From: Phycisphaerae bacterium
Lineage (GTDB): Bacteria > Planctomycetota > Phycisphaerae > Phycisphaerales > UBA1924
Length of the DNA: 64,000 nt
Assembly: GCA_030432905.1 (NCBI GenBank)
Contig: JAUILU010000003.1
Location: 62,001 to 126,000 of the forward strand
Direction of reading: 5' to 3'
Shown: positions 1-9,889 of the stretch, in pieces
How the letters are laid out: every line of letters begins with the position of its first letter
How positions within the stretch are numbered: position 1 is the stretch's first letter
Notes under the pieces: model-generated
Databases searched by the model: none
The model's input: only the letters and a program-made list of their open reading frames with translations
Told to the model about the DNA's origin: nothing
Position numbers and translations under genes: made by a program

Positions 1-183
1 TTCGGAGCTACTCACTGCAGCTCCGATCTCGCATGATCGCGCCGTTGATTAACCCGTTGAATACGGTATGAAGTGAAACACTTGCCGTTGTAGATGGCGA
101 GTCGTAGACTGTTGGTGTGAAGTCAGTATCGTGACGCCTGCCCTGCCTGCCAGCGGGGCTGCGTCGTTTTTGGGGCGGTCCTC

Positions 184-438
184 TCATCGCTTTCTACCTT
201 TCATCAGCTCCTTGCCCGCGTTGGCCTCGGTCGGGCAACCCGCAGCGATCCAACTGCGCAGCTCGTCGGGTGAGTACCGAACCGAACGCCCGATTTTGCG
301 GGATGGGATCGCGCCGCAGTTGGTGAGACTCCACAGCCTGCGGGCGTCGAGCCCGAGTAGGCTGCTGGCGGCCTTCGCATCGATGAGCAGAGGCTCGGGT
401 TGGTCCGTTTTGGGTGGACCCGGTTTTTCAGGATTCAC
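184..438 (-). CDS. Small HTH DNA-binding protein, excisionase/RDF-like
   Basis: ORF 84 aa; 'LIDAKAASSLLGLDARRLWSLTNCGAIPSRKIGRSVRYSPDELRSWI' fits a winged-HTH/MerR-like excisionase fold; overlaps the upstream HTH ORF by 11 nt. Confidence 0.6.
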   Translation of the reverse strand: MNPEKPGPPKTDQPEPLLIDAKAASSLLGLDARRLWSLTNCGAIPSRKIGRSVRYSPDELRSWIAAGCPTEANAGKELMKGRKR

Positions 439-616
439 GGGTCACCCCGCTCTCCTGCATCCGGACGAGTGCCTCGTCGACAGCACGTGCATCAAAAAAT
501 CGACGTCGTCCTACCCTTATACAGGGCAACCGCCCCTCGTCTGCTTCTCGCTTGAGCCAGGCAACTGGGAGACCGGTTCGTTCGGCAAGTTCCTTGGTTG
601 TGCTTAATTTCTGCAT
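428..616 (-). CDS. Small HTH DNA-binding protein, excisionase-like
   Basis: ORF 62 aa; 'LSTTKELAERTGLPVAWLKREADEGRLPCIRVGRRRFFDARAVDEAL', typical HTH_17-like pattern. Confidence 0.6.
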   Translation of the reverse strand: MQKLSTTKELAERTGLPVAWLKREADEGRLPCIRVGRRRFFDARAVDEALVRMQESGVTRES

Positions 617-647
617 GCACCAAGCATGACAGCAAAATCAGCCCAAG

Positions 648-718
648 AACGCCCAAAACGCCCGAACCCACGCACTATGGCGCACAGTTCGCGTATCTTG
701 GCGCACTTTGGCGCATTC
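648..718. repeat. Phased short direct repeats upstream of the excisionase-like genes
   Basis: AACGCCC at 648 and 658 (10 bp apart); TGGCGCAC at 680 and 701, TGGCGCAT at 711 (21 and 10 bp apart). Confidence 0.5.
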
Positions 719-721
719 AGC

Positions 722-1765
722 TCAATCTTCGAAGTGCTTGGGCCACAATCGACGAGCTTGCTCGACGTCGTAGTACCACTTGCCACTAAATTTGAAACGG
801 AAGATCTGCTTCGATTTCCTCCTCGTGGCCGCGGCTTCGCGTAGAAGGGTGTCCATCCCTTCAGGGAACTGGTTCTGCAGCCAATACCGCGTACCTATCT
901 CGGCCACCAAGCCGCAGAATTTCTCGATCGAGCTCACGAATTGGTTGTACAGATCAGCCACCTCCGCCACAGCGGGTACGCCCCCAAACTCAGGCCCTGC
1001 CTCGTCTGCGAAAGGAAACCTGAGTTGCCAGAGGGCGAACCAGCGGTATGCCTCAACAGCGTTCTCGGAAGAGTCGGCATCCAGAACCGGTTCATTCATA
1101 ATCGGTCTTGCTGAACAGTAGTCCGCGAGGCCGCCAAGGCGGTGTATCGCGATCGTCCGAAAGTCCTCATCGCTCAAGCTTGCAAGGTCGTCAATCTCAA
1201 TTGAGTTTGCATTGATTGGTTCAAGCCAATCCGCCGGTCGGATAACGGTGATTAGCCAGCTCGCCATGACATGCGTATTTGTATCGATGGCCCAACTGTC
1301 GCCTGCCAGCAGTGCGTCCGCTTCTGACTCCTCAAGTCCTTTCTGGTACTTGGGCATCTTGTCAAGTGCAATTAGCGCAGCGGCGGCTGATTCCTTCTCA
1401 AGTTCCCCAGATGGGTGAGCACCTTTGAGTCCATTGAGCTGAGCTGAAAGATCGGATGGGCACTCGCCCGTGACCTTCACAAACATGATGTCGTGATGCT
1501 CAGTAAGGTCAGGATCGCGGACATGGCCTCGAAGGAGAACCTGGCGCGCTAATCCGATCGATCGTTGGTAGTTCCGTTCTCTCGCTTCGCCATACGCAAT
1601 GTCTAAGCGAACAAACTCTTCAAACGCGGCGCGAATCGCGTCTGCAAGCCAGGTGTGCTCAGCCAAGAGTGAACGGACCCGGATCTGACATTGTTTGAGG
1701 TAAGATGGTCCGTCGTTAACGGGTCTTGGTTCTGGCATAAGGCTGTACCGTAACAGAACTGCCAA
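722..1765 (-). CDS. Hypothetical protein, island-encoded, 14 nt downstream of the STAND gene
   Basis: 347 aa ORF, same strand, 14 nt after the STAND ORF stop; no family recognised. Confidence 0.65.
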   Translation of the reverse strand: MAVLLRYSLMPEPRPVNDGPSYLKQCQIRVRSLLAEHTWLADAIRAAFEEFVRLDIAYGEARERNYQRSIGLARQVLLRGHVRDPDLTEHHDIMFVKVTGECPSDLSAQLNGLKGAHPSGELEKESAAAALIALDKMPKYQKGLEESEADALLAGDSWAIDTNTHVMASWLITVIRPADWLEPINANSIEIDDLASLSDEDFRTIAIHRLGGLADYCSARPIMNEPVLDADSSENAVEAYRWFALWQLRFPFADEAGPEFGGVPAVAEVADLYNQFVSSIEKFCGLVAEIGTRYWLQNQFPEGMDTLLREAAATRRKSKQIFRFKFSGKWYYDVEQARRLWPKHFED

Positions 1766-1779
1766 GACGACAGTCCTAA

Positions 1780-4700
1780 CTATTTGATATACGGCGGAGC
1801 AGTAATGTCACCGACGATAGTTCCATCCCGAAGCGTGTACACGGCGCTAAATGGTGCCAGGAATCCTGAATAGTCAGAGATGTTGTTGTAGTTTGAACTC
1901 CGCCGTTCACCCAGAATACCCCATACAATGCACTGGTTTTCGGATTCAAGAGCATTCAGCAACTTGTCTCGGCGAACAACCAGTGAAAAGTTGCTTGCGT
2001 TACCAGAAACCCTGATCGCCCGGGCGATTACTTCACCCGATACATCAGCGAATTGGTATCCATCGCCAATCCAACGCAATCCAAGCATATCGCACAAATG
2101 TGGGCCCGGGTACACCGCTCCATTCGCGTCTTCGGATGAGCAAGCACTACGGATATGCTTCGCTCTGGTCCGTGGATGAATACCATGAGGATTAATCCAC
2201 TCGTCTTCTGATTCACAGTAGCTGCGTAGATGGCAAAATACATCACCCCATGGGTACTCGCCGGTCCACCCATTGCCTATATCAATCCCGAAACAGCCGT
2301 GACCCCAGAAGTCTATAGAATCCAACGCAGCTAAAAATGCCGACGATTCCGCTTTGCTGACAAGCCAACTTCGAGCGTGAATCCACATCGAGGCTGTATC
2401 TGCACGGCCTTGCCTAAGACGTGTCCGAATCGATTCTTCCCACTTCCAGTGGCCATCCAGCACAAACCAATCATTGTGATCAAGATCAGTTGCGGTCAGC
2501 AACTTTGAAGGATCTTCAAGCTCAGACTTGGCCCATTGCTCCCGTTCATCGAATCGATCTATATCGTTGAACGGTGAGTCGTATGGCTGAGTCGTGGTCC
2601 AGAATCTCTTGTCTGTAATGTTCAAATCCTCTTCATCCTTCGGCGGTAACGCGCCAGATTCAGACAGATCAAAGTTGCGAGCGTATAATTGCCACGGCCC
2701 TTGATATTGCAGCGGAATGCCATACTCGTGTCTCTCGGTCATATGGTGCCGATCAGAGATGTATCCGACTAACTCGTGTAGCGCGATCCACTGGTACTTT
2801 TTACCTATGCGTTCCACTTTGCTTTCTCGGTAACTAAACCTGTGAGAATCTGGCACTCGTCTGTCATGTTCCATGAACATTTTGGGAGTCCAGCCAAGCT
2901 TCTTAACCCGATCCAGCACCCAGCGTCTAGCTCGATCAGCATCATAATGCTGAATGTAACTACGATTTGGCGCCTGTGCCCCTAATCTAGTGCTATGGAA
3001 TTTCGAGGTCTTACTCTGCATTGTGTACCGGCCAAAGTCACCGTACCAGCCCGTACCAGCCTGCTTTGTATTCGGCCTGATGGAATCAGTAATGTCGCGC
3101 CACGCTGGGTCTTTCGAGAGCGCGCCGAGCCTGTCTTCGGAGGGTACACGCCGCTCTCGAGATCGGTATGTCGGATTGAATGTATCTGCCTTAACGTTAT
3201 CGGGAAGCACGCCACGGTGCTCTGCGTACGCAAGTACAGTGCGTGCGTAGTCCCGGAGCAACACGTGCAGCCTGACGTTGTCTGTATCGAAGACATGCTT
3301 GTACACAGCTGCTGCCAGTACCCGGAGCCCGTCATCTGATCGCTCCCGCATCGCGACACCAGCTGCCACAGCATACAAGCGTTCCACCACGTACGGGTCG
3401 TCTACATCGTCAAACTGCTCAATAAGCTCCGTAACAACATGTGGCCGATCAGTCAGCAGTCGAATCGCAGCATGTCCAGCACTGTCTCGGAATCGGCAAA
3501 CTGTGCTTGAGCCAAACCACAGCAATACAGACCCAACGAGACGTGCCTGGTCGTTCGACACTAAATCGAGCGGCACGCGCATAGCCCAATCCACGATCAT
3601 CAAAGGCATTAAGGCCGAGTCATTGGTCATGTACGAGACCGGAACAGTCCACGCTCTGTCACGCCGCGGTAGCTTCATCAAACTAAGCTTGCTATGGAGA
3701 AAGTCGGCATTGAGTGGGTGCCCTGGTATCGTTGAGATTTTCAGTAAGGAGTTGAGAATCTCTTCAGGTGTCCCATTGACTGCTGCTGCTTTTAAGAAAC
3801 GATGAGTAGCACCGGTGATTGTGTCCCCATCGCGCCACGGCAGCGAATCTATGAAATCCTTCAGCAATTGGGGACGTCGGCTATTCTCTGGATCTAGTAA
3901 TTCCAGCAATTCGACCTCGAACCTCCCAGGAACCAACATCGCAAGCGAGGCGGCGACGCCCCTTCTCTCCCAATAGTTGCCGTTATTGAGCCAGTCCAGC
4001 TTCCCGCCGGGAGCAATTAGAGTCTTCAGCTCATCCAGTGACTTTGCTTGCTTTAACAGCGAATCCGCAATGAAGTAGTCACTGAATCGTTCGAAGCCAA
4101 AGCGTACCTTCTTCTGAGGATTGTCCGTCCACCAGTCATCGATCAATTCAACCAGCAAACCCTCGGACATCAACCTTCGGAACAATGATGACGACCATTC
4201 CTTGCTTGGAGAGTATCTATTGACTGCTTGCTTCGCATCCTCGAATGAAACTGCACTGCCATTCGCTTCACGGACAAGATCCGCCACATCTGCAATAGCA
4301 GAACGAATATCGTCCGGATCGCAGTCAATGTCTTTGTTTACCTTGTGCGTGAGATTTATCTGCCATTACTGCATCACCGTATCGAACGCGATTGGCCCAC
4401 TGGGAAGCTCCTCACCTTCGAACGCCTTGCAGACTATGTCAAGGAACAGTGGATTCTGAAACTCAGAAAGCAGTGGTGGAAATTGCTGTGACTGAATGTT
4501 GTAGTGCTTGAAATATGTGGTAGCGAGTGTCGGCAATACATCGCCAAGACCATTGTGTTCAATCAGACCCCACCCCTCTGGCATACCCACAGCGAATTCA
4601 TCTGGCAGTGTGATTCGTTTGTAGTCGGTTCTGCAAGATACGATTAACTTGATGCACGGATGGTTGTCCAGCTCTTTTGCTACCGGAAGTAGAAATGAAC

Positions 4701-6126
4701 TCCACAGCCTGCGGTCCACTGCCTCATTGAGTGCATCGATTACAAGCAACGCAGGTCGCCCAGCAAGTTCGCCTGCAGCATTGAGAGTTGGCAGTAAGCT
4801 GTCATGTCCGTGTGCCCAACCAGTCAACTGCACGATCTGGCTGAGTGGCGGGTCGACGCCCCTAAACCACTCGCCAAGAAGTAGTAGTGCTGGTTGCTTC
4901 TGATTCAAGGCCATGTCAACGCAGTGTGCGAGAAGGTGGCTCTTGCCGTTACCCGCATCTCCTTCAACGAGCATCAGCCTTTTGTCAGCCTTGTTGGACT
5001 TATTCAGGAACGACTGAATACTGATAGTCGACTCATAGAGTTGGCGGACAGAGTAGTCTTCATACTTGGACTTGTCCTTCGCGTCGTCAATGTGACGTTT
5101 CGATCTATTCAGAGCGTCTCTCAAGAGGCTGAGCAGCAAAGCCAACTGCTCGACACGAGTAATTAGACTCTCAATATTGGCGCCTCCGAACGATGGTGCA
5201 TCCAGCACTCGAAATCCTGCCAAGCAGTCTGCAATAGCCCTGATGGGCCACTCAGGGGCCTTCTCGTCATGACCGTCAGGCGCCGCAGGCCGTTCGATTG
5301 TGCTTGGGATGTCATCAAGCTCTTGTTTAGTCCACAAATCACCAGGAAGGCTGTCGAGGTTGTCACGAAACTTGTCAATGGCACTGAGGAAGGTGTCGAT
5401 CACATGTTCCAGTCGATTCTCATATGATGGCCCCCATGTAAAGGTATCTAGTTCATGTGTCGCATCACCCGACACATTTAGCTCTGGTCTGTAACGCTCT
5501 GCGAGTTGGATCTCTGCCTTCTCAAAGTTGTGGATCATCCACGCATGATCAAACGAGGGCGTGCCAAACCAATACTGTCGTATGTAGTTGAATGCTGGTC
5601 TTTGAAGAAGATCCTGCATCTCGAACTGTCCAACATAAGTAAAATCGACATCTGAACCATTGTCCCACGTTTTCCATTTTGCGACGTGCTCGTTCCATCT
5701 ATCTCGCTGTGATTTAGAGGGCTTGCCTTTCGCACCACCCTTTGGCGATTTCGCACCTTTCTTGCCTGTCAGATCAAGTGGTACATAGACATGGTATTTT
5801 TTGAGATCCGGGTGGTTTGTAAGTGCAGCTCGCACCGATTCGTCGATCTGTCTGAATTTGCTAGAGTCTATTTTGTCGGTGAACCACTTGGCCTGAACTG
5901 CTACCTTGCCAATACCCGGGACCTCTGCGTAAGCCTCCACGCCGCCGTCACCGCCGGCTCCTTCAACGCGGTTGACTTGGACGTTTGGATGAGATTCTAG
6001 TATCTGGCATCTGAAGAGTTGGACTGCCATCTCCTCGAAGCCGCCTTGCTTCGTGCCTTTGGAGTCGGGACGAACCGTTTTGAAGTCAATCTCAGCGGTC
6101 GTGGAGTTCTGAATTCCGATGCTCAT
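1780..6126 (-). pseudogene. Mrr-like nuclease/STAND NTPase (Avs/AVAST-like) interrupted by one in-frame TAA at 4366-4368
   Basis: ORFs 4366-6126 (586 aa) and 1780-4287 (835 aa) are in the same frame. The 26 codons between them read without another stop: VMQ*WQINLTHKVNKDIDCDPDDIRSAIAD(V)ADLVREA. N-terminus 'GGDGGVEAYAEV..VAVQAKWF' (PD-(D/E)XK/Mrr), Walker A 'GDAGNGKS', Walker B 'ALLVIDALNEA', then 'FGFERFSDYFIADSLL'. Confidence 0.75.
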
Positions 6127-6443
6127 ACGAACTAATTGCCCTCGCGAGTAGAAACTGGTCTCGATGTGACCACATAGTACCCAAGAGTGAAGTTCGCAAA
6201 CTATCAGCGCAGTTACTCTATGGCTGTGAGAAGAATAATGCAGAATCCGACATACTCAATGGATCACAACCGACAGCAATTCCACACTGCGCCGAAGAGT
6301 GCCCGTACTTGTCTGCAAAGCCAAGTCGTCGTTCAATCATTCTGCCGTTGTATCAAATGCTGCGGATGATTAGGCTAGACAAAAAATATCTTCGATGGGG
6401 GCTTGTGTCTGAGCGAGTTGATGACGCATCGTGCGTCAGCAAT

Positions 6444-6650
6444 TTACTCCAAGATGGGTTTGGCCAAGCCTACGACCTTAGTGCCGTCGGGTTTCTCGAT
6501 CTCGATTCACCACATGGTGTTCTCGGGCAGCGGTTCGGCAACGACGGCGTGGAGGTCGTAGGCGCAGTGTGAGAGGGGATTGTCCACCTTGCCAACTGTT
6601 GAGATCGTGCCAGTCCTCGTATGTCTATGCAATGTCTGAAGTAGCTTTCC
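6444..6650 (-). pseudogene. Possible gene remnant with internal TGA
   Basis: Minus-strand reading LHRHTRTGTISTVGKVDNPLSHCAYDLHAVVAEPLPENTMW*IEIEKPDGTKVVGLAKPILE*; protein-like composition, no family recognised. Confidence 0.3.
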
Positions 6651-6730
6651 CAAGCAACTGCTGGCACTATCGCTGCTGCTGTGCCTATGAGCATGTTAGT
6701 GTTCGTCTTTCCAAGACTTTATACGCCTAG

Positions 6731-6780
6731 CTTGCAGCTTCACATGCTGAATGTCGTCGTTCCGATTCCGGTCACCCGGT
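6731..6780 (+). repeat. tRNA-Gly(CCC)-like 3' fragment, att-like copy 1 (degenerate)
   Basis: CTTGCAGCTTCACATGCTGAATGTCGTCGTTCCGATTCCGGTCACCCGGT; aligns to copy 2 at 21519-21568 and to anticodon-arm/T-arm/acceptor of a tRNA-Gly. Confidence 0.55.
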
Positions 6781-7034
6781 TGCTGTCTCCCGCTCACTTG
6801 CACAGTGCTTCATGGCTGCTTTCTTTGCCAACGGAACTCAGCATCATTCTTTTTCTGTCGGTATGTATCTCCGGAACCTGAACCATGCTCCTGCGTTGTG
6901 CAGAGGCATCTACGCCGTCGTGGGGACGGCAGCTCATGCAGCGTCTACCGGACCGAGCCGATCCCGGGCTTGGTGCCGGCGAATCCACCGGGAGTTTGCG
7001 GGGCGATGGCACACCGTGCCAGGAGTACTGAGCT

Positions 7035-7454
7035 ATGAAAGCCAAGACCATCGTTTCGCTTCTCTCCGCAGCCGCAGTGATCTCGGTCACTGCCCCCGCA
7101 ATCGCCGGCGGCATCGATCCCATCCGTGTTGAGGCACGCATGGAAGCCGGCAACGACCAGTCGCAGGCACGCGCACGCTACCGTGACCGCGTCCGCAAGA
7201 ACACGCTCGAGCAGCGTTTCGACGTCGAGGTCGAGGACTTCGAGCCGGGAACCGAGCTCTCGGTTTCCGTCAACGGCGAGCATATCGGCATCATCTTCGT
7301 CAACGACCTCGGTGTCGGCGAGATGCAGCTGCGCACCGGCGCGTTCATCGACGACCCTGGCGACGGCGACCCCATCGACCCCGACTTCCCTCGCATCATG
7401 CCCGGTGACTCGGTCTCCGTTGGCCCGCTCTCGGGATCGTTCGAACTCGACTAA
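7035..7454 (+). CDS. Secreted hypothetical protein
   Basis: 139 aa; signal peptide MKAKTIVSLLSAAAVISVTAPAIAGG. Confidence 0.65.
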   Translation: MKAKTIVSLLSAAAVISVTAPAIAGGIDPIRVEARMEAGNDQSQARARYRDRVRKNTLEQRFDVEVEDFEPGTELSVSVNGEHIGIIFVNDLGVGEMQLRTGAFIDDPGDGDPIDPDFPRIMPGDSVSVGPLSGSFELD

Positions 7455-7559
7455 GCACAATATCCGTAAGGCGAACTCCACAACCGCCCACGCACAGCCG
7501 CCAGCTCGGGGAAACCCGGGCCGGGCGGTTTCCACAGATCTCTCACAGAAAGGCCCACC

Positions 7560-8381
7560 ATGTTCCGATCAGCCCCCCTGCTCGCGTTCGCCGTGTGCGC
7601 TGGCACAGCCGCATCTCAGCAAGTCCTGCCAGCGGACTTCGAGAACTCAACCACACTCGACCGGCTGTTTGCGTTCGGTGGTGTGGCCTCGTTTCAAACC
7701 GCTCAATCCGCTCAGCTCGTCTACGAACAGTCTTCGTTACAGCTAGACATCGCGTTTACAGGCGCAAGCTCGCTGAATTTCTCGAATGTCGGGCTTGGCG
7801 TACTCAATACTGGAACATCGGGCTTTCAGGTTCAGCCAGGCGCTGATGTGTTTAGCATCACAGTCTTAGCTCCTCAGCCGCTTCCGGGTGGGCTTGAGCT
7901 CGTGGTCACAATCCGTGATGACGACAACAACGACACCTCGATCGACATCGCCAGTGACGACGATGAATGGATTTCAGCTCCGATCGCTGTCAGCCCTGGT
8001 CTTGAGATCTACAACGTCCCACTCTCAACCTTCACCGATGGCAACCCCGGAGCAGGCAACGATGTGCCAGACTTCGCAACTGGCCCTGTCGGCGGAATGG
8101 TGCTCACATTCCAGACTTCGACCTCACTCCTGCAGGGACGGATCGAGACGCCAGTTACACTGTTCATTGATCATGCGGGCATATTTGTCGGTGATCAATC
8201 AATCCCCGGCGGTACCTGCATCGCCGATGTCAACAACGACGGGATGCTCTCGCCGACTGACTTCTCAGCGTGGATCAACGCGTTCAACAGCGCCTCGCCC
8301 GAATGCGATCAGAACGGTGATGGTGCCTGTACCCCCACCGACTTCACAGCCTGGATAAACAACTACAACACTGGCTGTTAA
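7560..8381 (+). CDS. Secreted protein with C-terminal four-Cys GC-type dockerin-like module
   Basis: 273 aa; signal peptide; C-terminus CIADVNNDGMLSPTDFSAWINAFNSASPECDQNGDGACTPTDFTAWINNYNTGC. Confidence 0.8.
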   Translation: MFRSAPLLAFAVCAGTAASQQVLPADFENSTTLDRLFAFGGVASFQTAQSAQLVYEQSSLQLDIAFTGASSLNFSNVGLGVLNTGTSGFQVQPGADVFSITVLAPQPLPGGLELVVTIRDDDNNDTSIDIASDDDEWISAPIAVSPGLEIYNVPLSTFTDGNPGAGNDVPDFATGPVGGMVLTFQTSTSLLQGRIETPVTLFIDHAGIFVGDQSIPGGTCIADVNNDGMLSPTDFSAWINAFNSASPECDQNGDGACTPTDFTAWINNYNTGC

Positions 8382-8411
8382 GAACCAACACGGTTATCCC
8401 GCCCCACACAC

Positions 8412-8458
8412 CCAGAGCGCCCGTGTTCGCCCCGCGACGCGGGCCGCTCTGTGGTTTT
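8412..8458 (+). terminator. Putative intrinsic terminator between convergent genes
   Basis: CCAGAGCG...CGCTCTGTGG followed by TTTT. Confidence 0.45.
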
Positions 8459-8485
8459 CTCCGAATTAGATTAAACAAGTGGCTC

Positions 8486-9889
8486 TTACTGGCAGCCTTC
8501 GTTGTAGTTTCGGATCCACGCCGTGAAGTCTGTTGGCGTGAGGTACCGGTCGCGGTTCTGGTCCGCCGAGAAATCACCGGCCTGGTACTCTGTCATCCAT
8601 GCGGCAAAGTCGGTAGGAGTAAGTGCATCATCATCATTCATATCGGCCGGACAAGGCGGCTCTTTGGTGTGCTCAAGCAATGCGCCGTGGACATCAAGCA
8701 CACCGCCGCCCACCTGATCATTTAGGTTCGAGGGGAGATCGACGAAGGGCCTCGCCGATCGCTCCATGTGCCTGGCTACCTTTCTCGGAGAGTGATCCCA
8801 GCCGACCGCGTTGATAAGAGCCGCGGTGCCCGATACCCATGCAGTCGAGAAGCTGGTGCCTTCCCCGATTTGATACGTGCCATCAACGTACGTTCCGATC
8901 GCCTCGACTCCAGGCGCCGCGACCACAACATGGTCACCGACATTCGTAAAGTCTGTAATGCGGTCTTGCCAGTCACTCGCAGCGACCGCAATCGATCTGT
9001 TCTCCTGGAACGCTGACGGGTACTGATCATTCCCGCTGTGCCCGAGGTTCCCAGCAGATGCGGAAACTGTGATCCAATGCCGACGCGCCTCATCGACCGC
9101 GTCGCGAAGCACGAGCACATCTTCGTCGGGAGCAGATGTGCCGAGACTGAGGTTAATGACCTCAACGCGTTTGTCTATTGCAAAGTAGATCGCCTTGGCG
9201 ACTGTAAACGAGGTCGTCCGCCCGTCGCTGTCGAGCGCCACGATCGGCATGATCTTCGCATCGGGCGCGACTAGATGAATCATCCCGGCGATCATTGTCC
9301 CGTGACCGACAAACTCGTCAGGTATGCCGTTGCCGCTTGTGTCCGTGCCTCTAGCAACATCGTCGGTATCAGACGCTTCTGTCACAAAGTTCCAGCCCGG
9401 CACGAGTCTATCGACAAGCTCCGGATGGTCCGCGTCCACGCCTGTGTCGATCACCGCAACGGTCACACCAGAACCGGTCGAGATCGAATGTGCCGCTGGC
9501 AGGTTCAGTGCGCTCGCCGCGGCTTGTCCACGGTAGTCATTGGTCGAGCGACCACCGTAGAAACTCCGGGTATCCCCGCCCGGATCGGTCGCAGAGAAAT
9601 TGAGTTCGAAGTGGTCGAGCTCCAAATCACCCATCGTCAATAGCTCGAACTCGTCACGAGTCATGCCCATCGGCAGGGAGAGGAGGTAGATGTTCCTGCT
9701 GGCAATGGCGTCTAGCGTAGACGTGCCGTAGCGGTCGTTAAAGTCGTCAACGCTCGCCCCGACAACAAGCTCCGCAATGATCTGTCCCGAGATCGGTTCG
9801 TCGTCCGGGTCAGCATGCACAATGCCCGTCGCAGCGACTAGGGCGGCGGCTGTCAAGATACTACGGGAACGTCGCTTACGAGTGTTCAT
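8486..9889 (-). CDS. Secreted S8 subtilisin-like serine protease with variant C-terminal dockerin-like module
   Basis: Catalytic motifs VIDTGVD, GHGTMIAG, GTSFSTAWVSG. ATG at 9889 starts a signal peptide (MNTRKRRSRSILTAAALVAATGIVHA) and overlaps the CHAT stop as ATGA. Confidence 0.85.
   Translation of the reverse strand: MNTRKRRSRSILTAAALVAATGIVHADPDDEPISGQIIAELVVGASVDDFNDRYGTSTLDAIASRNIYLLSLPMGMTRDEFELLTMGDLELDHFELNFSATDPGGDTRSFYGGRSTNDYRGQAAASALNLPAAHSISTGSGVTVAVIDTGVDADHPELVDRLVPGWNFVTEASDTDDVARGTDTSGNGIPDEFVGHGTMIAGMIHLVAPDAKIMPIVALDSDGRTTSFTVAKAIYFAIDKRVEVINLSLGTSAPDEDVLVLRDAVDEARRHWITVSASAGNLGHSGNDQYPSAFQENRSIAVAASDWQDRITDFTNVGDHVVVAAPGVEAIGTYVDGTYQIGEGTSFSTAWVSGTAALINAVGWDHSPRKVARHMERSARPFVDLPSNLNDQVGGGVLDVHGALLEHTKEPPCPADMNDDDALTPTDFAAWMTEYQAGDFSADQNRDRYLTPTDFTAWIRNYNEGCQ

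Noticed and set aside
4288-4365. Frameshift between the two STAND ORFs
   Set aside because: Both ORFs share the same frame and the gap reads through; a single TAA codon explains the split, not an indel.
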